This document shows, piece after piece, positions 41,180 to 49,423 of a DNA stretch of 64,000 bases; the first letter of the stretch is position 1, and the number at the start of each line of letters is the position of its first letter. Source of the DNA: CAKSHP01 sp045636325 (lineage in GTDB: Bacteria; Bacillota; Clostridia; UBA1381; UMGS1253); contig JAZTXH010000001.1 of assembly GCA_045636325.1 (NCBI GenBank), positions 153,417-217,416 on the forward strand, given 5' to 3'. The notes beneath the pieces were generated by a model that was given only the letters and a program-made list of their open reading frames with translations, had not been told where the DNA came from and did not search any database. The translations under genes were made by a program, and so were the position numbers.

Positions 41180-41530
41180 ATGATAAATAAGAAGTCTAGC
41201 AACAAAGCAAGACAGAAGCGTCATCTTCGCATAAGAAAGAAGATTTCCGGTACAGCTCAAAGACCGAGACTCAGCGTTTTCCGTAGCAACAAGAACATTT
41301 CTGCTCAGTTAATCGATGACGTAAACGGTGTAACAATTGTATCCGCTTCCAGCCTTGGTTTAGAAAACGGCGGTAACGCAGATGCTGCTAAAGAAGTAGG
41401 TAAGATGATAGCAGAGCGTGCAAAGGAAAAGGGTATCGATACTGTTGTATTTGACAGAAGCGGCTACCTTTACCATGGTAGAGTTGCTGCATTGGCAGAA
41501 GGCGCAAGAGAAGGCGGCTTAGAGTTTTAA
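41180..41530 (+). CDS. rplR: 50S ribosomal protein L18
   Basis: L18 binds 5S rRNA with L5. The 116-residue product has KRHLRIRKKISGTAQRPRLS, VFRSNKNISAQLIDDV and ends with FDRSGYLYHGRVAALAEGAR. Standard place between rplF and rpsE; no irregularity. Confidence 0.97.
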   Translation: MINKKSSNKARQKRHLRIRKKISGTAQRPRLSVFRSNKNISAQLIDDVNGVTIVSASSLGLENGGNADAAKEVGKMIAERAKEKGIDTVVFDRSGYLYHGRVAALAEGAREGGLEF

Positions 41531-41548
41531 TAAGAAGGAGGGGATACC

Positions 41549-42052
41549 ATGCAGGAAAGAATTGACGCATCAACACTTGATATAAAAGAAAAAGTTGTTA
41601 ATATAGGTCGTGTTGCAAAGGTTGTAAAAGGTGGTAGAACATTCCGTTTTAGTGCACTTGTTGTTGTAGGTGACGGTAACGGTCATGTTGGTTGCGGTAC
41701 AGGCAAGGCGGCTGAAATTCCGGATGCAATCAGAAAAGGTATTGAAGATGCTAAAAAGAACATGATTACTGTTCCTCTAGTAGGCGGTACAATACCTCAC
41801 GATGTAATCGGTAAATACGGTGCGGGCACAGTGCTTATCAAACCGGCTGCGGAAGGTACAGGTGTTATCGCAGGCGGCCCCGCGAGAGCAGTGCTCGAGC
41901 TTGTTGGAATCAGAGATATCAGAACAAAATCTCTTCGTTCCAATAACCCCAGAAACGTGGTAAGAGCCACAATCGAAGGACTTGCATCATTAAAATCCGT
42001 TGAGGAAGTTGCTAAAATGAGAGGCAAGACTCCTGAAGAGTTATTGGGTTAA
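41549..42052 (+). CDS. rpsE: 30S ribosomal protein S5
   Basis: S5 contributes to decoding fidelity and the mRNA channel. The 167-residue product has the double-stranded RNA-binding-like region VAKVVKGGRTFRFSALVVVG and GHVGCGTGKAAEIPDAIRKG, followed by GVIAGGPARAVLELVGIRDI. AAGGAGG lies upstream. Confidence 0.97.
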   Translation: MQERIDASTLDIKEKVVNIGRVAKVVKGGRTFRFSALVVVGDGNGHVGCGTGKAAEIPDAIRKGIEDAKKNMITVPLVGGTIPHDVIGKYGAGTVLIKPAAEGTGVIAGGPARAVLELVGIRDIRTKSLRSNNPRNVVRATIEGLASLKSVEEVAKMRGKTPEELLG

Positions 42053-42066
42053 GGAGGAAATGAAAA

Positions 42067-42246
42067 ATGGCTAAATTAAAGATTACTCTTGAAAAGAGCT
42101 TAATTGGTCGCAAAGATGATCAGATAGCAACAGCACATGCATTGGGTTTAAAGAAAATTCGTGCTACTGTTGAACAGAATGACAATCCTCAGATCAGAGG
42201 TATGGTAAACAAAATTTCTCACCTTGTAAAGGTAGAGGAAATCTAA
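42067..42246 (+). CDS. rpmD: 50S ribosomal protein L30
   Basis: L30 is a small accessory protein of the large subunit. The frame encodes 59 residues: MAKLKITLEKSLIGRKDDQI, then HALGLKKIRATVEQNDNPQI, ending HLVKVEEI. This matches L30 in length and sequence. It starts 14 bases after rpsE with AAGGAGG upstream and lies between rpsE and rplO as in nearly all bacteria. Confidence 0.97.
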   Translation: MAKLKITLEKSLIGRKDDQIATAHALGLKKIRATVEQNDNPQIRGMVNKISHLVKVEEI

Positions 42247-42284
42247 GAGAAGAGACTCGGAAATAGATAAAGGAGGTGCAGCAA

Positions 42285-42725
42285 ATGAGACTTGATGAAC
42301 TACAACCTGCAGAAGGTTCAAAGTTTGTGGCTAAAAGAAAAGGTCGTGGTCCCGGAAGCGGAAATGGCAAAACAGCAGGTAAAGGTCACAAGGGTCAGAA
42401 CGCTCGTAGCGGCGGCGGTGTGAGACCTGGCTTTGAAGGTGGCCAGATGCCGATTTACAGACGTTTGCCGAAGAGAGGTTTTACCAATATATTTGCGAAA
42501 GAATACGTTACAGTTAATGTTGAAGTACTTGAGCAGTTTGAGGCAAATACTGAAATTACAGCTGAAGTTTTAAAGGAAGCCGGTATCATCAAAAAGGTGA
42601 ACGATGGTGTTAAAATTCTTGGCAGAGGCGAAGTAACAAAACCCTTAACAGTTAAGGTGGCTAAGTTTACTGAATCTGCAGCAGCTAAGATTGTAGCAGC
42701 CGGTGGAAAGGCTGAGGTGATTTAA
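42285..42725 (+). CDS. rplO: 50S ribosomal protein L15
   Basis: L15 is a late-assembly protein of the large subunit. The 146-residue product begins MRLDELQPAEGSKFVAKRKG and contains the glycine-rich GRGPGSGNGKTAGKGHKGQN and GFEGGQMPIYRRLPKRGF. The ATG after AAAGGAGGTG was preferred over a GTG three codons earlier that lies inside the ribosome site. Confidence 0.97.
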   Translation: MRLDELQPAEGSKFVAKRKGRGPGSGNGKTAGKGHKGQNARSGGGVRPGFEGGQMPIYRRLPKRGFTNIFAKEYVTVNVEVLEQFEANTEITAEVLKEAGIIKKVNDGVKILGRGEVTKPLTVKVAKFTESAAAKIVAAGGKAEVI

Positions 42726-44024
42726 TTGTTAAAGACATTAAAAAATGCCTGGGCAATTGATGATTTAAGAAAGAAAATGCTGTTTACAGTATTTATGCTT
42801 ATCATTTACAGATTGGGTAGTGCAATCCCTGTTCCCGGTCTTAGCGCAGAAGCTATGCAGGGGCTTATGGGTGCAGAAGGTACAATGGGTGTATTTTCAC
42901 TTCTTGATACCTTCACAGGTGGTGCGTTCTCAAATGCAACAATATTTGCAATGGGTATCACACCATACATTAACTCATCTATTATCATTCAGCTTCTTAC
43001 TGTTGCTATTCCTGCCCTTGAAAGACTTTCAAAGGAAGGCGAAGAAGGCAGAAAGAAGATTAACAAGATTGTTCGTTATGGTGCTGTTGTTTTAGCTATT
43101 GTACAGGCTATAGGCCTATACTTCACATTAAACAGCATGGGCGCCGGTGTTGTGGAAAACTTCGGTTTCCTTTCAGGTTTGGTTGTTGTTTTAACATTTA
43201 CAGCAGGTACAGCTTTTGTTGTATGGCTTGGTGAAACAATTACTGAAAAAGGTATTGGAAATGGTATTTCTCTTATCATCTTCTCCGGTATAGTAGCAAG
43301 AGGTCCGCAGCTTATAATGACACTTTATAATTCCTTCTTAGGTGAGAACCTAAGCGCTTGGTCTGCAATCGCTTTGATTGTTGTAATTGCTGTTGTTATT
43401 TTGGTTTTGGGCTTCATAGTATTTATGAACAATGCAGAAAGACGTATTCCCGTTCAGTATGCTAAGAGAGTGGTAGGCAGAAAGATGTATGGCGGTCAGA
43501 GCACTAACATTCCGATTAAGGTTGCTATGGCAGGTGTTATGCCCATCATCTTTGCAACAAGTATTCTTGCATTCCCTACAACAATCGCTCAGTTTTGCGG
43601 TGCAGACATTCAGGGTGGTCAGGGCTTCTGGTATGATATTTTAAGATCACTTTCTTATGGCGGTTGGGTATATGCGGTACTTGATTTCCTACTAATTATA
43701 TTCTTCACATTCTTCTACACATCAATGCAGTTCAATCCTATTGAAATGTCAAACAATATTAAGAAGAATGGCGGATTTATTCCCGGTATCAGACCGGGAA
43801 AACCTACAAGTGATTACATCGCAAAGGCATTGAACAGAATCGTTATTATCGGTGCGTTCTTCCTAGCTGTAATTGCAGTACTTCCTATGGCGTTTTCTGC
43901 GGTTGTTCCCGGAATCGCACTTGGAGGCACATCGTTGCTTATTGTTGAAGGTGTTGCACTTGAAACAGTTAAGCAAATTGAATCTCAGATGATGATGCGT
44001 CATTATAAGGGGTTCTTAGAATAA
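42726..44024 (+). CDS. secY: Preprotein translocase subunit SecY
   Basis: SecY forms the protein-conducting channel of the SecYEG translocon. The 432-residue protein has ten hydrophobic segments and signature regions such as ITPYINSSIIIQLLTVAIPA (about 79-98) and ITEKGIGNGISLIIFSGIVA. It starts at TTG directly after the rplO stop, with GAGGTGA overlapping the end of rplO. Standard place before adk. Confidence 0.97.
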   Translation: MLKTLKNAWAIDDLRKKMLFTVFMLIIYRLGSAIPVPGLSAEAMQGLMGAEGTMGVFSLLDTFTGGAFSNATIFAMGITPYINSSIIIQLLTVAIPALERLSKEGEEGRKKINKIVRYGAVVLAIVQAIGLYFTLNSMGAGVVENFGFLSGLVVVLTFTAGTAFVVWLGETITEKGIGNGISLIIFSGIVARGPQLIMTLYNSFLGENLSAWSAIALIVVIAVVILVLGFIVFMNNAERRIPVQYAKRVVGRKMYGGQSTNIPIKVAMAGVMPIIFATSILAFPTTIAQFCGADIQGGQGFWYDILRSLSYGGWVYAVLDFLLIIFFTFFYTSMQFNPIEMSNNIKKNGGFIPGIRPGKPTSDYIAKALNRIVIIGAFFLAVIAVLPMAFSAVVPGIALGGTSLLIVEGVALETVKQIESQMMMRHYKGFLE

Positions 44025-44053
44025 AAGACACTTGATTTAAAGGTGGGTTTTTA

Positions 44054-44689
44054 ATGAAACTGGTATTTTTAGGCCCTCCGGGTGCCGGTAAGGGTACTCA
44101 GGCAGCTTACATTGCAGAGGCTGCTAATATCCCCACCATCTCAACCGGAGCAATGCTTCGTGAGGCAATTGCCAACGAAACGGAGCTTGGAAAAACAGCT
44201 AAAGCTTTTATTGATAAAGGCGAGCTTGTTACTGATGAAGTAGTAATTGGTATCGTAAAGGAAAGACTTGTGATGCCCGATTGCAACAACGGTTACATTT
44301 TAGATGGGTTCCCCCGTACAGTGGCTCAGGCTGAGGCACTTGACAAGATGCTTCCCGATGCAATTGACGTTGCTCTTTCTTTGGAAGTACCGGATGAGAA
44401 TATCATTGAAAGATTAACAGGCAGACGCGAATGTCCGGCTTGTAAGGCTACATTCCACATTGCAAACAATCCTTCAGCTAAGGGTGATATTTGCGACAAA
44501 TGCGGTGAAAAGCTTGTTACAAGAGCAGATGACAGCGTTGAAACAATCAAAAACCGTATGAACGTTTATCACGCTCAGACGGAGCCTATAAAAGATTATT
44601 ACAAAGCATGCGGTAAACTTAAGTGTGTTCCCGGTGTTGGAACAGTATCTGAAATCACAAAAGCGCTTTTCAAGACTTTAGGTCTTTAA
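44054..44689 (+). CDS. adk: Adenylate kinase
   Basis: Adk interconverts ATP and AMP with 2 ADP. The 211-residue long-form enzyme has the P-loop GPPGAGKGTQ (7-16), GFPRTVAQAEAL and a LID domain with four cysteines (CPAC and CDKC, 16 residues apart) that should bind structural zinc, as in many Firmicutes. Located between secY and map, the usual order. Confidence 0.97.
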   Translation: MKLVFLGPPGAGKGTQAAYIAEAANIPTISTGAMLREAIANETELGKTAKAFIDKGELVTDEVVIGIVKERLVMPDCNNGYILDGFPRTVAQAEALDKMLPDAIDVALSLEVPDENIIERLTGRRECPACKATFHIANNPSAKGDICDKCGEKLVTRADDSVETIKNRMNVYHAQTEPIKDYYKACGKLKCVPGVGTVSEITKALFKTLGL

Positions 44690-44700
44690 GGAGGTAGCTT

Positions 44701-45444
44701 ATGATTACGATAAAGTCACATAAAGAAGTTGACTGTATGCGTAAGGCAGGCAAAATTGTGTCAGGGACCTTTGATGTGTTAAGAAAGGCAACAAAGCCCG
44801 GAATAACAACAAAGGAACTTGACCGTATTGCCTACGAATACATTAAAAGCTGCGGTGCTACACCGTCATTTCTTGGATATTCGGGATTTCCTGCGTCAAT
44901 ATGCGCATCTGTAAATCATCAGGTTATACATGGTATTCCTGATGGCACAGTCTTAAAAGACGGCGACATTATCAGCATTGATATAGGAGCTTGCTTTAAA
45001 GGCTATCATGCGGACAGTGCAAAAACATTTCCGGTTGGAAATATCAGCAAGGAAGCGCAGCAGTTAATTGATGTAACTCGCCAGAGCTTTTACGAAGGTA
45101 TTGCCTTTGCAAAACGCGGTAATCGCATAAGTGATATTTCTGCTGCCATTCAGAGCTATGTTGAAAAATATGGCTATGGTGTAGTAAGAGATTATACAGG
45201 ACACGGAATAGGGGCTAATCTGCATGAAGAGCCCAGTATATTAAATTATGTTACCAAGGTCAGAGGACCAAGGATGCTTGCAGGAATGACAATTGCCGTT
45301 GAGCCTATGATTACGGCAGGGCATTATGATGTTTATGTTGATGATAATGACTGGACTGTGGCTACATTTGATGGGTCGCTCGCGGCACATTATGAGCATA
45401 CGGTTTTGATAACAGACGGAGAATGCGAAATTCTTACAAGATAA
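44701..45444 (+). CDS. map: Methionine aminopeptidase, type I
   Basis: Removes the N-terminal methionine from new proteins. The 247-residue protein has the pita-bread fold motifs: HQVIHGIPDG, ISIDIGACFKGYHADSAKTF (metal-binding aspartates), GHGIGANLHEEPSI (metal-binding histidine) and TIAVEPMITAG with the metal-binding glutamate. No N-terminal zinc-finger extension. AAGGAGG precedes the ATG, 11 bases after adk. Confidence 0.96.
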   Translation: MITIKSHKEVDCMRKAGKIVSGTFDVLRKATKPGITTKELDRIAYEYIKSCGATPSFLGYSGFPASICASVNHQVIHGIPDGTVLKDGDIISIDIGACFKGYHADSAKTFPVGNISKEAQQLIDVTRQSFYEGIAFAKRGNRISDISAAIQSYVEKYGYGVVRDYTGHGIGANLHEEPSILNYVTKVRGPRMLAGMTIAVEPMITAGHYDVYVDDNDWTVATFDGSLAAHYEHTVLITDGECEILTR

Positions 45445-45459
45445 TTTGAGGTGATATGG

Positions 45460-45729
45460 TTGGATATTGGTATAGGAAGCATTGTATATTCAAAAGCGGG
45501 ACGTGATAAGGGAGCATACTTTGCGGTAGTTTCCTTAGACGGGCAGTACGCTTATTTGTGCGATGGAGATATACGAAAGTTTGATAAACCGAAAAAGAAA
45601 AAACTTAAGCATTTATCGGTAACAAACAGTGTCAGTGATACGGTGAGAGAAAAGTTAGAATTGACCGGTAAAATTGGTAATTCAGAATTGAGAAAAGCTA
45701 TTGCTCAGTTCTGCGAAAATAATAATTAG
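45460..45729 (+). CDS. KOW-domain RNA-binding protein (L14e/L6e-like)
   Basis: 89-residue protein with an N-terminal KOW-type segment (IGSIVYSKAGRDKGAYFAVV, about 4-23), as in small archaeal/eukaryal L14e-like proteins found between map and infA in Clostridia. It probably binds ribosomal RNA or aids ribosome function, but no exact role is established. TTG is chosen as start because GAGGTG lies 6 bases upstream; the GTG three codons earlier overlaps that site. Confidence 0.8.
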   Translation: MDIGIGSIVYSKAGRDKGAYFAVVSLDGQYAYLCDGDIRKFDKPKKKKLKHLSVTNSVSDTVREKLELTGKIGNSELRKAIAQFCENNN

Positions 45730-45754
45730 CAGTACAAAAAGGGAGGTTTTATCC

Positions 45755-45973
45755 TTGGCTAAAGACGATATGATAGAAATCGAAGGTACTGTTGTTGAAG
45801 CATTACCTAATGCAATGTTTCAAGTAGAGCTTGAAAACGGGCACAAAATTCTTGCTCACATTTCAGGCAAGCTAAGAATGAATTTTATACGTATTCTGCC
45901 CGGTGATAAGGTTACGGTTGAACTTTCACCTTATGACTTAACCCGTGGAAGAATTACGTGGAGAGCTAAATAA
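45755..45973 (+). CDS. infA: Translation initiation factor IF-1
   Basis: IF-1 occupies the A site of the small subunit during initiation. The 72-residue product starts at TTG (MAKDDMIEIEGTVVEALPNA after initiation as Met-Ala) with GGGAGG upstream and contains FQVELENGHKILAHISGKLR, the OB-fold core. The start gives exactly the family length; the long upstream extension of the frame is not conserved. Confidence 0.97.
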   Translation: MAKDDMIEIEGTVVEALPNAMFQVELENGHKILAHISGKLRMNFIRILPGDKVTVELSPYDLTRGRITWRAK

Positions 45974-46075
45974 GCTTTCAAAAATTAAAACTGCTTTTTG
46001 CAGTATACTGAAATTTATTTCAGAGAAGTTTTTATTAGTCAGGCACCATGTTGGTGCTAAAAGGAGGTAAACTAC

Positions 46076-46189
46076 ATGAAGGTTAGACCATCTGTAAAAC
46101 CCATTTGCGAAAAGTGCAAAATGATTAAGAGAAAAGGAAAAATCATGGTGATTTGTGAAAATCCCAAGCACAAGCAGAAACAAGGTTAA
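46076..46189 (+). CDS. rpmJ: 50S ribosomal protein L36
   Basis: L36 is the smallest large-subunit protein. The 37-residue frame reads MKVRPSVKPICEKCKMIKRK, then GKIMVICENPKHKQKQG. It has CxxC followed by Cys and His, the zinc-binding form. AAAGGAGG lies upstream. It stands between infA and the rpsM leader as expected. Confidence 0.97.
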   Translation: MKVRPSVKPICEKCKMIKRKGKIMVICENPKHKQKQG

Positions 46190-46438
46190 TTAGTCCGAAA
46201 AAAATCCATGTGCTCAAAGTACGCATACTAAATTGTGTATAACTTGCATAAAGTGCGGCTGTACCAAAGTGGTAAAACTTGCGCAGGTTTTGAAGCCTAA
46301 GGATATTAAAATGCAGTGGCTTCGCATTTTAGTGTAGGGCTATATTACGCCCGAAAGGATGGGCATCGGCGTTTTTTAACCGAAACGCCCAAACAAATGA
46401 AAAATTAATTTTTTAATCCCAATCAGGAGGTGTAAACT
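46190..46438 (+). promoter_or_regulatory. Structured leader of the rpsM-rplQ (alpha) operon
   Basis: About 250 untranslated bases lie between rpmJ and rpsM, far longer than other gaps in the supercluster. Visible pairings include TAAAATGC/GCATTTTA (46307-46331) and a nested GGGC-CGG/CCG-GCCC stem (46361-46390) whose loop contains a run of six T. The region just before rpsM ends in AGGAGGTG. In several bacteria S4 represses this operon through a leader pseudoknot. A similar role is inferred here; the fold has not been computed. Confidence 0.6.
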
Positions 46439-46807
46439 ATGGCAAGAATAGCTGGTGTTGACTTACCGAGAGAAAAGAGAGTGGAAATAGGTCTTACTTA
46501 TATTTTTGGTATCGGTAGAAGTGCATCTAACAAAATACTTGCAAAGACAGGTATAAATCCCGACACAAGAGTTAAGGATTTAACAGAAGACGAAGTAGGT
46601 AAGCTTCGTGAAGCGATTGACGCAGAATATACGGTTGAAGGCGATCTTCGCCGTCAGGTAGCGCTTGATATTAAGAGATTGATGGAAATTGGTTGTTATC
46701 GCGGTATCAGACACAGAAGAGGTCTTCCGGTTCGTGGTCAGAGAACAAAAACAAATGCAAGACCCAGAAAAGGTCCTGCTAAAACTATAGCAAACAAGAA
46801 GAAATAA
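46439..46807 (+). CDS. rpsM: 30S ribosomal protein S13
   Basis: S13 sits in the head of the small subunit and contacts P-site tRNA. The 122-residue product begins MARIAGVDLPREKRVEIGLT and ends with CYRGIRHRRGLPVRGQRTKT and NARPRKGPAKTIANKKK. First gene after the alpha leader. Confidence 0.98.
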   Translation: MARIAGVDLPREKRVEIGLTYIFGIGRSASNKILAKTGINPDTRVKDLTEDEVGKLREAIDAEYTVEGDLRRQVALDIKRLMEIGCYRGIRHRRGLPVRGQRTKTNARPRKGPAKTIANKKK

Positions 46808-46827
46808 TAAAGGAGGGAGTAAGCTAA

Positions 46828-47229
46828 ATGGCTAAAGCAACTACAAAAAAGACTACCCGTACAAAGCGTAGGGATAGAAAAAATATTGAAAAAGGCGCAG
46901 CTCATATCCGTTCAACATTTAATAACACAATCGTTACTATTACGGATTTAGCAGGTAATGCAATTTCCTGGGCAAGCGCAGGTGGCCTTGGCTTCAGAGG
47001 CTCTCGTAAGAGCACACCATATGCGGCGCAGATGGCAGCTGAAACCGCTGCAAAGGCTGCTATGGAGCATGGCTTAAAGACAATTGAAGTATACGTAAAG
47101 GGTCCCGGTGCCGGAAGAGAAGCTGCCATTCGTGCGCTTCAGGCTGCAGGTCTTGAGATTAACATGATTAAAGATGTTACTCCAATTCCTCACAACGGCT
47201 GCAGACCGCCGAAAAGAAGAAGAGTTTGA
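46828..47229 (+). CDS. rpsK: 30S ribosomal protein S11
   Basis: S11 lines the platform and mRNA exit. The 133-residue product has a Lys/Arg-rich N-terminus (KTTRTKRRDRKNIEKGAAHI), SAGGLGFRGSRKSTPYAAQM and the C-terminal signature DVTPIPHNGCRPPKRRRV. Standard order. Confidence 0.98.
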   Translation: MAKATTKKTTRTKRRDRKNIEKGAAHIRSTFNNTIVTITDLAGNAISWASAGGLGFRGSRKSTPYAAQMAAETAAKAAMEHGLKTIEVYVKGPGAGREAAIRALQAAGLEINMIKDVTPIPHNGCRPPKRRRV

Positions 47230-47262
47230 TTCTATATTATTGTATGTTAGGAGGAAAAGTAC

Positions 47263-47856
47263 ATGGCTAGAAATATGCAGCCTATACTCAAAAGATGCAG
47301 AACTTTGGGTATAAATCCTACTGTTATGGGTATCGACAAGACCAGTAACAAAAACCCCAAGGTTAGCAGAAGAAAGCAGAGTGAATACGGTTTACAGCTT
47401 ACTGAAAAGCAGAAGGTTAAGTTTATATACGGTATTCTTGAAAAGCAGTTTGCAAAATACTATGTAATGGCAACAAAGAGAAAGGGCATTACCGGTGAGA
47501 TGTTACTTCAGATTCTGGAATCCAGACTGGATAATGTTGTTTTCCGTCTTGGCCTTGCAAGCACAAGAAGAGAAGCAAGACAGTTGGTTACACATGGTCA
47601 CATTCTTATCAACGGTAAGAGAGTTGACATTCCTTCTTATCTTGTAAATCCCGGAGAAGTTATTTCTGTTAAAGAAAAAACAATGAATTCTGACAGAATG
47701 AAGGATATCGTTGAAAGAAATTCTTCAAGACTTGTTCCCAAGTGGCTTGAGATGGATAAGACTTCTTTAACAGCTAAAGTTATTAAGCTTGCTGAAAGAG
47801 AAGATATTGACTACGAAGTAGAAGAGCACTTGATCGTCGAGTTGTACTCCAAATAA
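47263..47856 (+). CDS. rpsD: 30S ribosomal protein S4
   Basis: S4 nucleates assembly of the 16S 5' domain and can act as a translational repressor of its operon. The 197-residue product has the S4 RNA-binding domain LESRLDNVVFRLGLASTRRE and ARQLVTHGHILINGKRVDIP (about 86-125). Its location inside the alpha operon, rather than elsewhere as in Bacillus subtilis, makes it the natural candidate ligand for the rpsM leader. Confidence 0.97.
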   Translation: MARNMQPILKRCRTLGINPTVMGIDKTSNKNPKVSRRKQSEYGLQLTEKQKVKFIYGILEKQFAKYYVMATKRKGITGEMLLQILESRLDNVVFRLGLASTRREARQLVTHGHILINGKRVDIPSYLVNPGEVISVKEKTMNSDRMKDIVERNSSRLVPKWLEMDKTSLTAKVIKLAEREDIDYEVEEHLIVELYSK

Positions 47857-47919
47857 TAAATTTGAATTATTTTGGATTAAGGTATTTTGGCCCTTTATTT
47901 GGGCAAGGAGGGATATTAC

Positions 47920-48870
47920 ATGATTGAGATAGAAAAACCAAGAGTGGAATGTGTTGAAGTGCGTGAAGAGGACCATTACGGCAGATTTGTTGTAGAACCC
48001 TTGGAGCGCGGATATGGAACAACCCTCGGAAATTCTCTTAGAAGAATATTGCTATCTTCTCTCCCCGGTGCAGCTGTTAATGCTGTAAAGATTGACGGCG
48101 TTTTACACGAATTTTCAGTTATAAAAGGCGTTAAAGAAGACGTTACTGAAATTGTGCTTAACATTAAAAGCATCGTTGCAAAGCTTCACTGTGATACACC
48201 TAAAACTGTATACATTGATGCACAAGGCGAGGGAGTAATAACAGCGGGAGATATTAAAGCTGATTCCGATGTTGAGATTTTAAATCCCGATTTATACATT
48301 GCTACATTAAATTCCGATGCAAAGCTTAATATGGAAATCACTCTTTCCAAGGGCAGAGGTTATGTGGCGGCTGATAAAAACCGTGAACAGTCACAGCCAG
48401 TTATCGGTGTTATTCCGGTAGACTCAATTTATACACCTGTTAAAAAGGTAAATTATAAAGTTGAGCCTGCAAGAGTAGGTGCTGTTACAGACTTTGACAG
48501 ACTTTCTATTGAAGTTTGGACAAACGGTACATTAAAGCCTAATGAAGCAATCAGCCTTGCAGCAAAAATCATGAGCGAGCATTTGTCTTTATTCATTGAT
48601 TTGTCTGCTGATGCTAAGAATGTTGAAATTATGGTTGAGAAAGAAGAAAGCAAGAAAGAAAAAGTACTTGAGATGACGATTGAGGAACTTGATTTGTCAG
48701 TTCGTTCTTATAACTGCTTGAAGCGCGCAGGTATCAATACTGTTGAAGACCTTGCAAACAAGACAGAAGAAGATATGATGAAGGTAAGAAATTTAGGTCG
48801 CAAATCGTTAGAAGAAGTAATGAACAAGTTGAGCGCTTTGAATTTGGCTCTTCGCAAGGAAGAAGAATAA
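47920..48870 (+). CDS. rpoA: DNA-directed RNA polymerase subunit alpha
   Basis: Alpha dimerises to start RNA polymerase assembly, and its C-terminal domain binds UP elements and activators. The 316-residue product begins MIEIEKPRVECVEVREEDHY, contains VEPLERGYGTTLGNSLRRIL (about 22-41), and has a C-terminal domain with ELDLSVRSYNCLKRAGINTV and NLGRKSLEEVMNKL. The ATG after AAGGAGGG was chosen over an in-frame start 11 codons upstream. Confidence 0.98.
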   Translation: MIEIEKPRVECVEVREEDHYGRFVVEPLERGYGTTLGNSLRRILLSSLPGAAVNAVKIDGVLHEFSVIKGVKEDVTEIVLNIKSIVAKLHCDTPKTVYIDAQGEGVITAGDIKADSDVEILNPDLYIATLNSDAKLNMEITLSKGRGYVAADKNREQSQPVIGVIPVDSIYTPVKKVNYKVEPARVGAVTDFDRLSIEVWTNGTLKPNEAISLAAKIMSEHLSLFIDLSADAKNVEIMVEKEESKKEKVLEMTIEELDLSVRSYNCLKRAGINTVEDLANKTEEDMMKVRNLGRKSLEEVMNKLSALNLALRKEEE

Positions 48871-48908
48871 GAGGGGCGCTTCGATATACTAATAAGGAGG
48901 TAATAGAT

Positions 48909-49250
48909 ATGCCGGGTACAAGAAAGTTAGGTCGTCCTACTGACCAAAGAAGAGCAATGCTGAGAAATCTTGTTACCAGTTTCCTGGAAAACGGTCGTAT
49001 TGAAACAACTGTTACACGTGCGAAAGAGACAAGAAGCATGGCTGAGAAAATGATTACTTTAGGTAAAGACGGTTCTCTTCATGCAAGACGTCAGGCTTTG
49101 GCTTATATAACAAAAGAAGCTGTAGTAGCTAAGGTGTTTGGTGAGTTAGCAACTAAGTATGCTGACAGAAACGGTGGTTACTGCAGAATTACAAAGATAG
49201 GACCGAGACACGGTGACGCTGCTGAAATGGCTGTTTTAGAGTTAATCTAA
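48909..49250 (+). CDS. rplQ: 50S ribosomal protein L17
   Basis: L17 lies near the tunnel exit. The 113-residue product begins MPGTRKLGRPTDQRRAMLRN and contains TSFLENGRIETTVTRAKETR and ends RHGDAAEMAVLELI. It is the last gene of the supercluster; the ecfA1-ecfA2-ecfT-truA genes that follow it in many Firmicutes are absent here. Confidence 0.98.
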   Translation: MPGTRKLGRPTDQRRAMLRNLVTSFLENGRIETTVTRAKETRSMAEKMITLGKDGSLHARRQALAYITKEAVVAKVFGELATKYADRNGGYCRITKIGPRHGDAAEMAVLELI

Positions 49251-49269
49251 GATTTTAATTTTAATAAAA

Positions 49270-49314
49270 AACGTCTGTGATTTTTTAAAGTCGCAGGCGT
49301 GTTTTATTAGCAGG
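49270..49314 (+). terminator. Terminator of the ribosomal supercluster
   Basis: ACGTCTGTGA and TCGCAGGCGT pair with G-T wobbles around a T-rich loop, followed by GTTTTATT. It lies just after rplQ. Confidence 0.65.
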
Positions 49315-49384
49315 TTATGAATTATGACAAAGGATAATAAATCCAAATAATTTATCTTTTTTGATTAAAAAAATTTCCTCAATG

Positions 49385-49393
49385 TGCTATACT
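49385..49393 (+). promoter_or_regulatory. Extended -10 promoter for the LRR gene
   Basis: TGCTATACT (TGn plus TATACT) is located about 30 bases before the ATG. A TTGATT upstream is 21 bases away, too far for a normal -35. Confidence 0.4.
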
Positions 49394-49423
49394 ATAGAAG
49401 TATAATTTTTAAATGGAAGGAAA

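Noticed and set aside
46250..46345. tRNA-like sequence before rpsM
   Set aside because: Part of it resembles D and anticodon arms, but no acceptor stem, 5-bp anticodon stem or T arm can be formed; kept as part of the alpha-operon leader.
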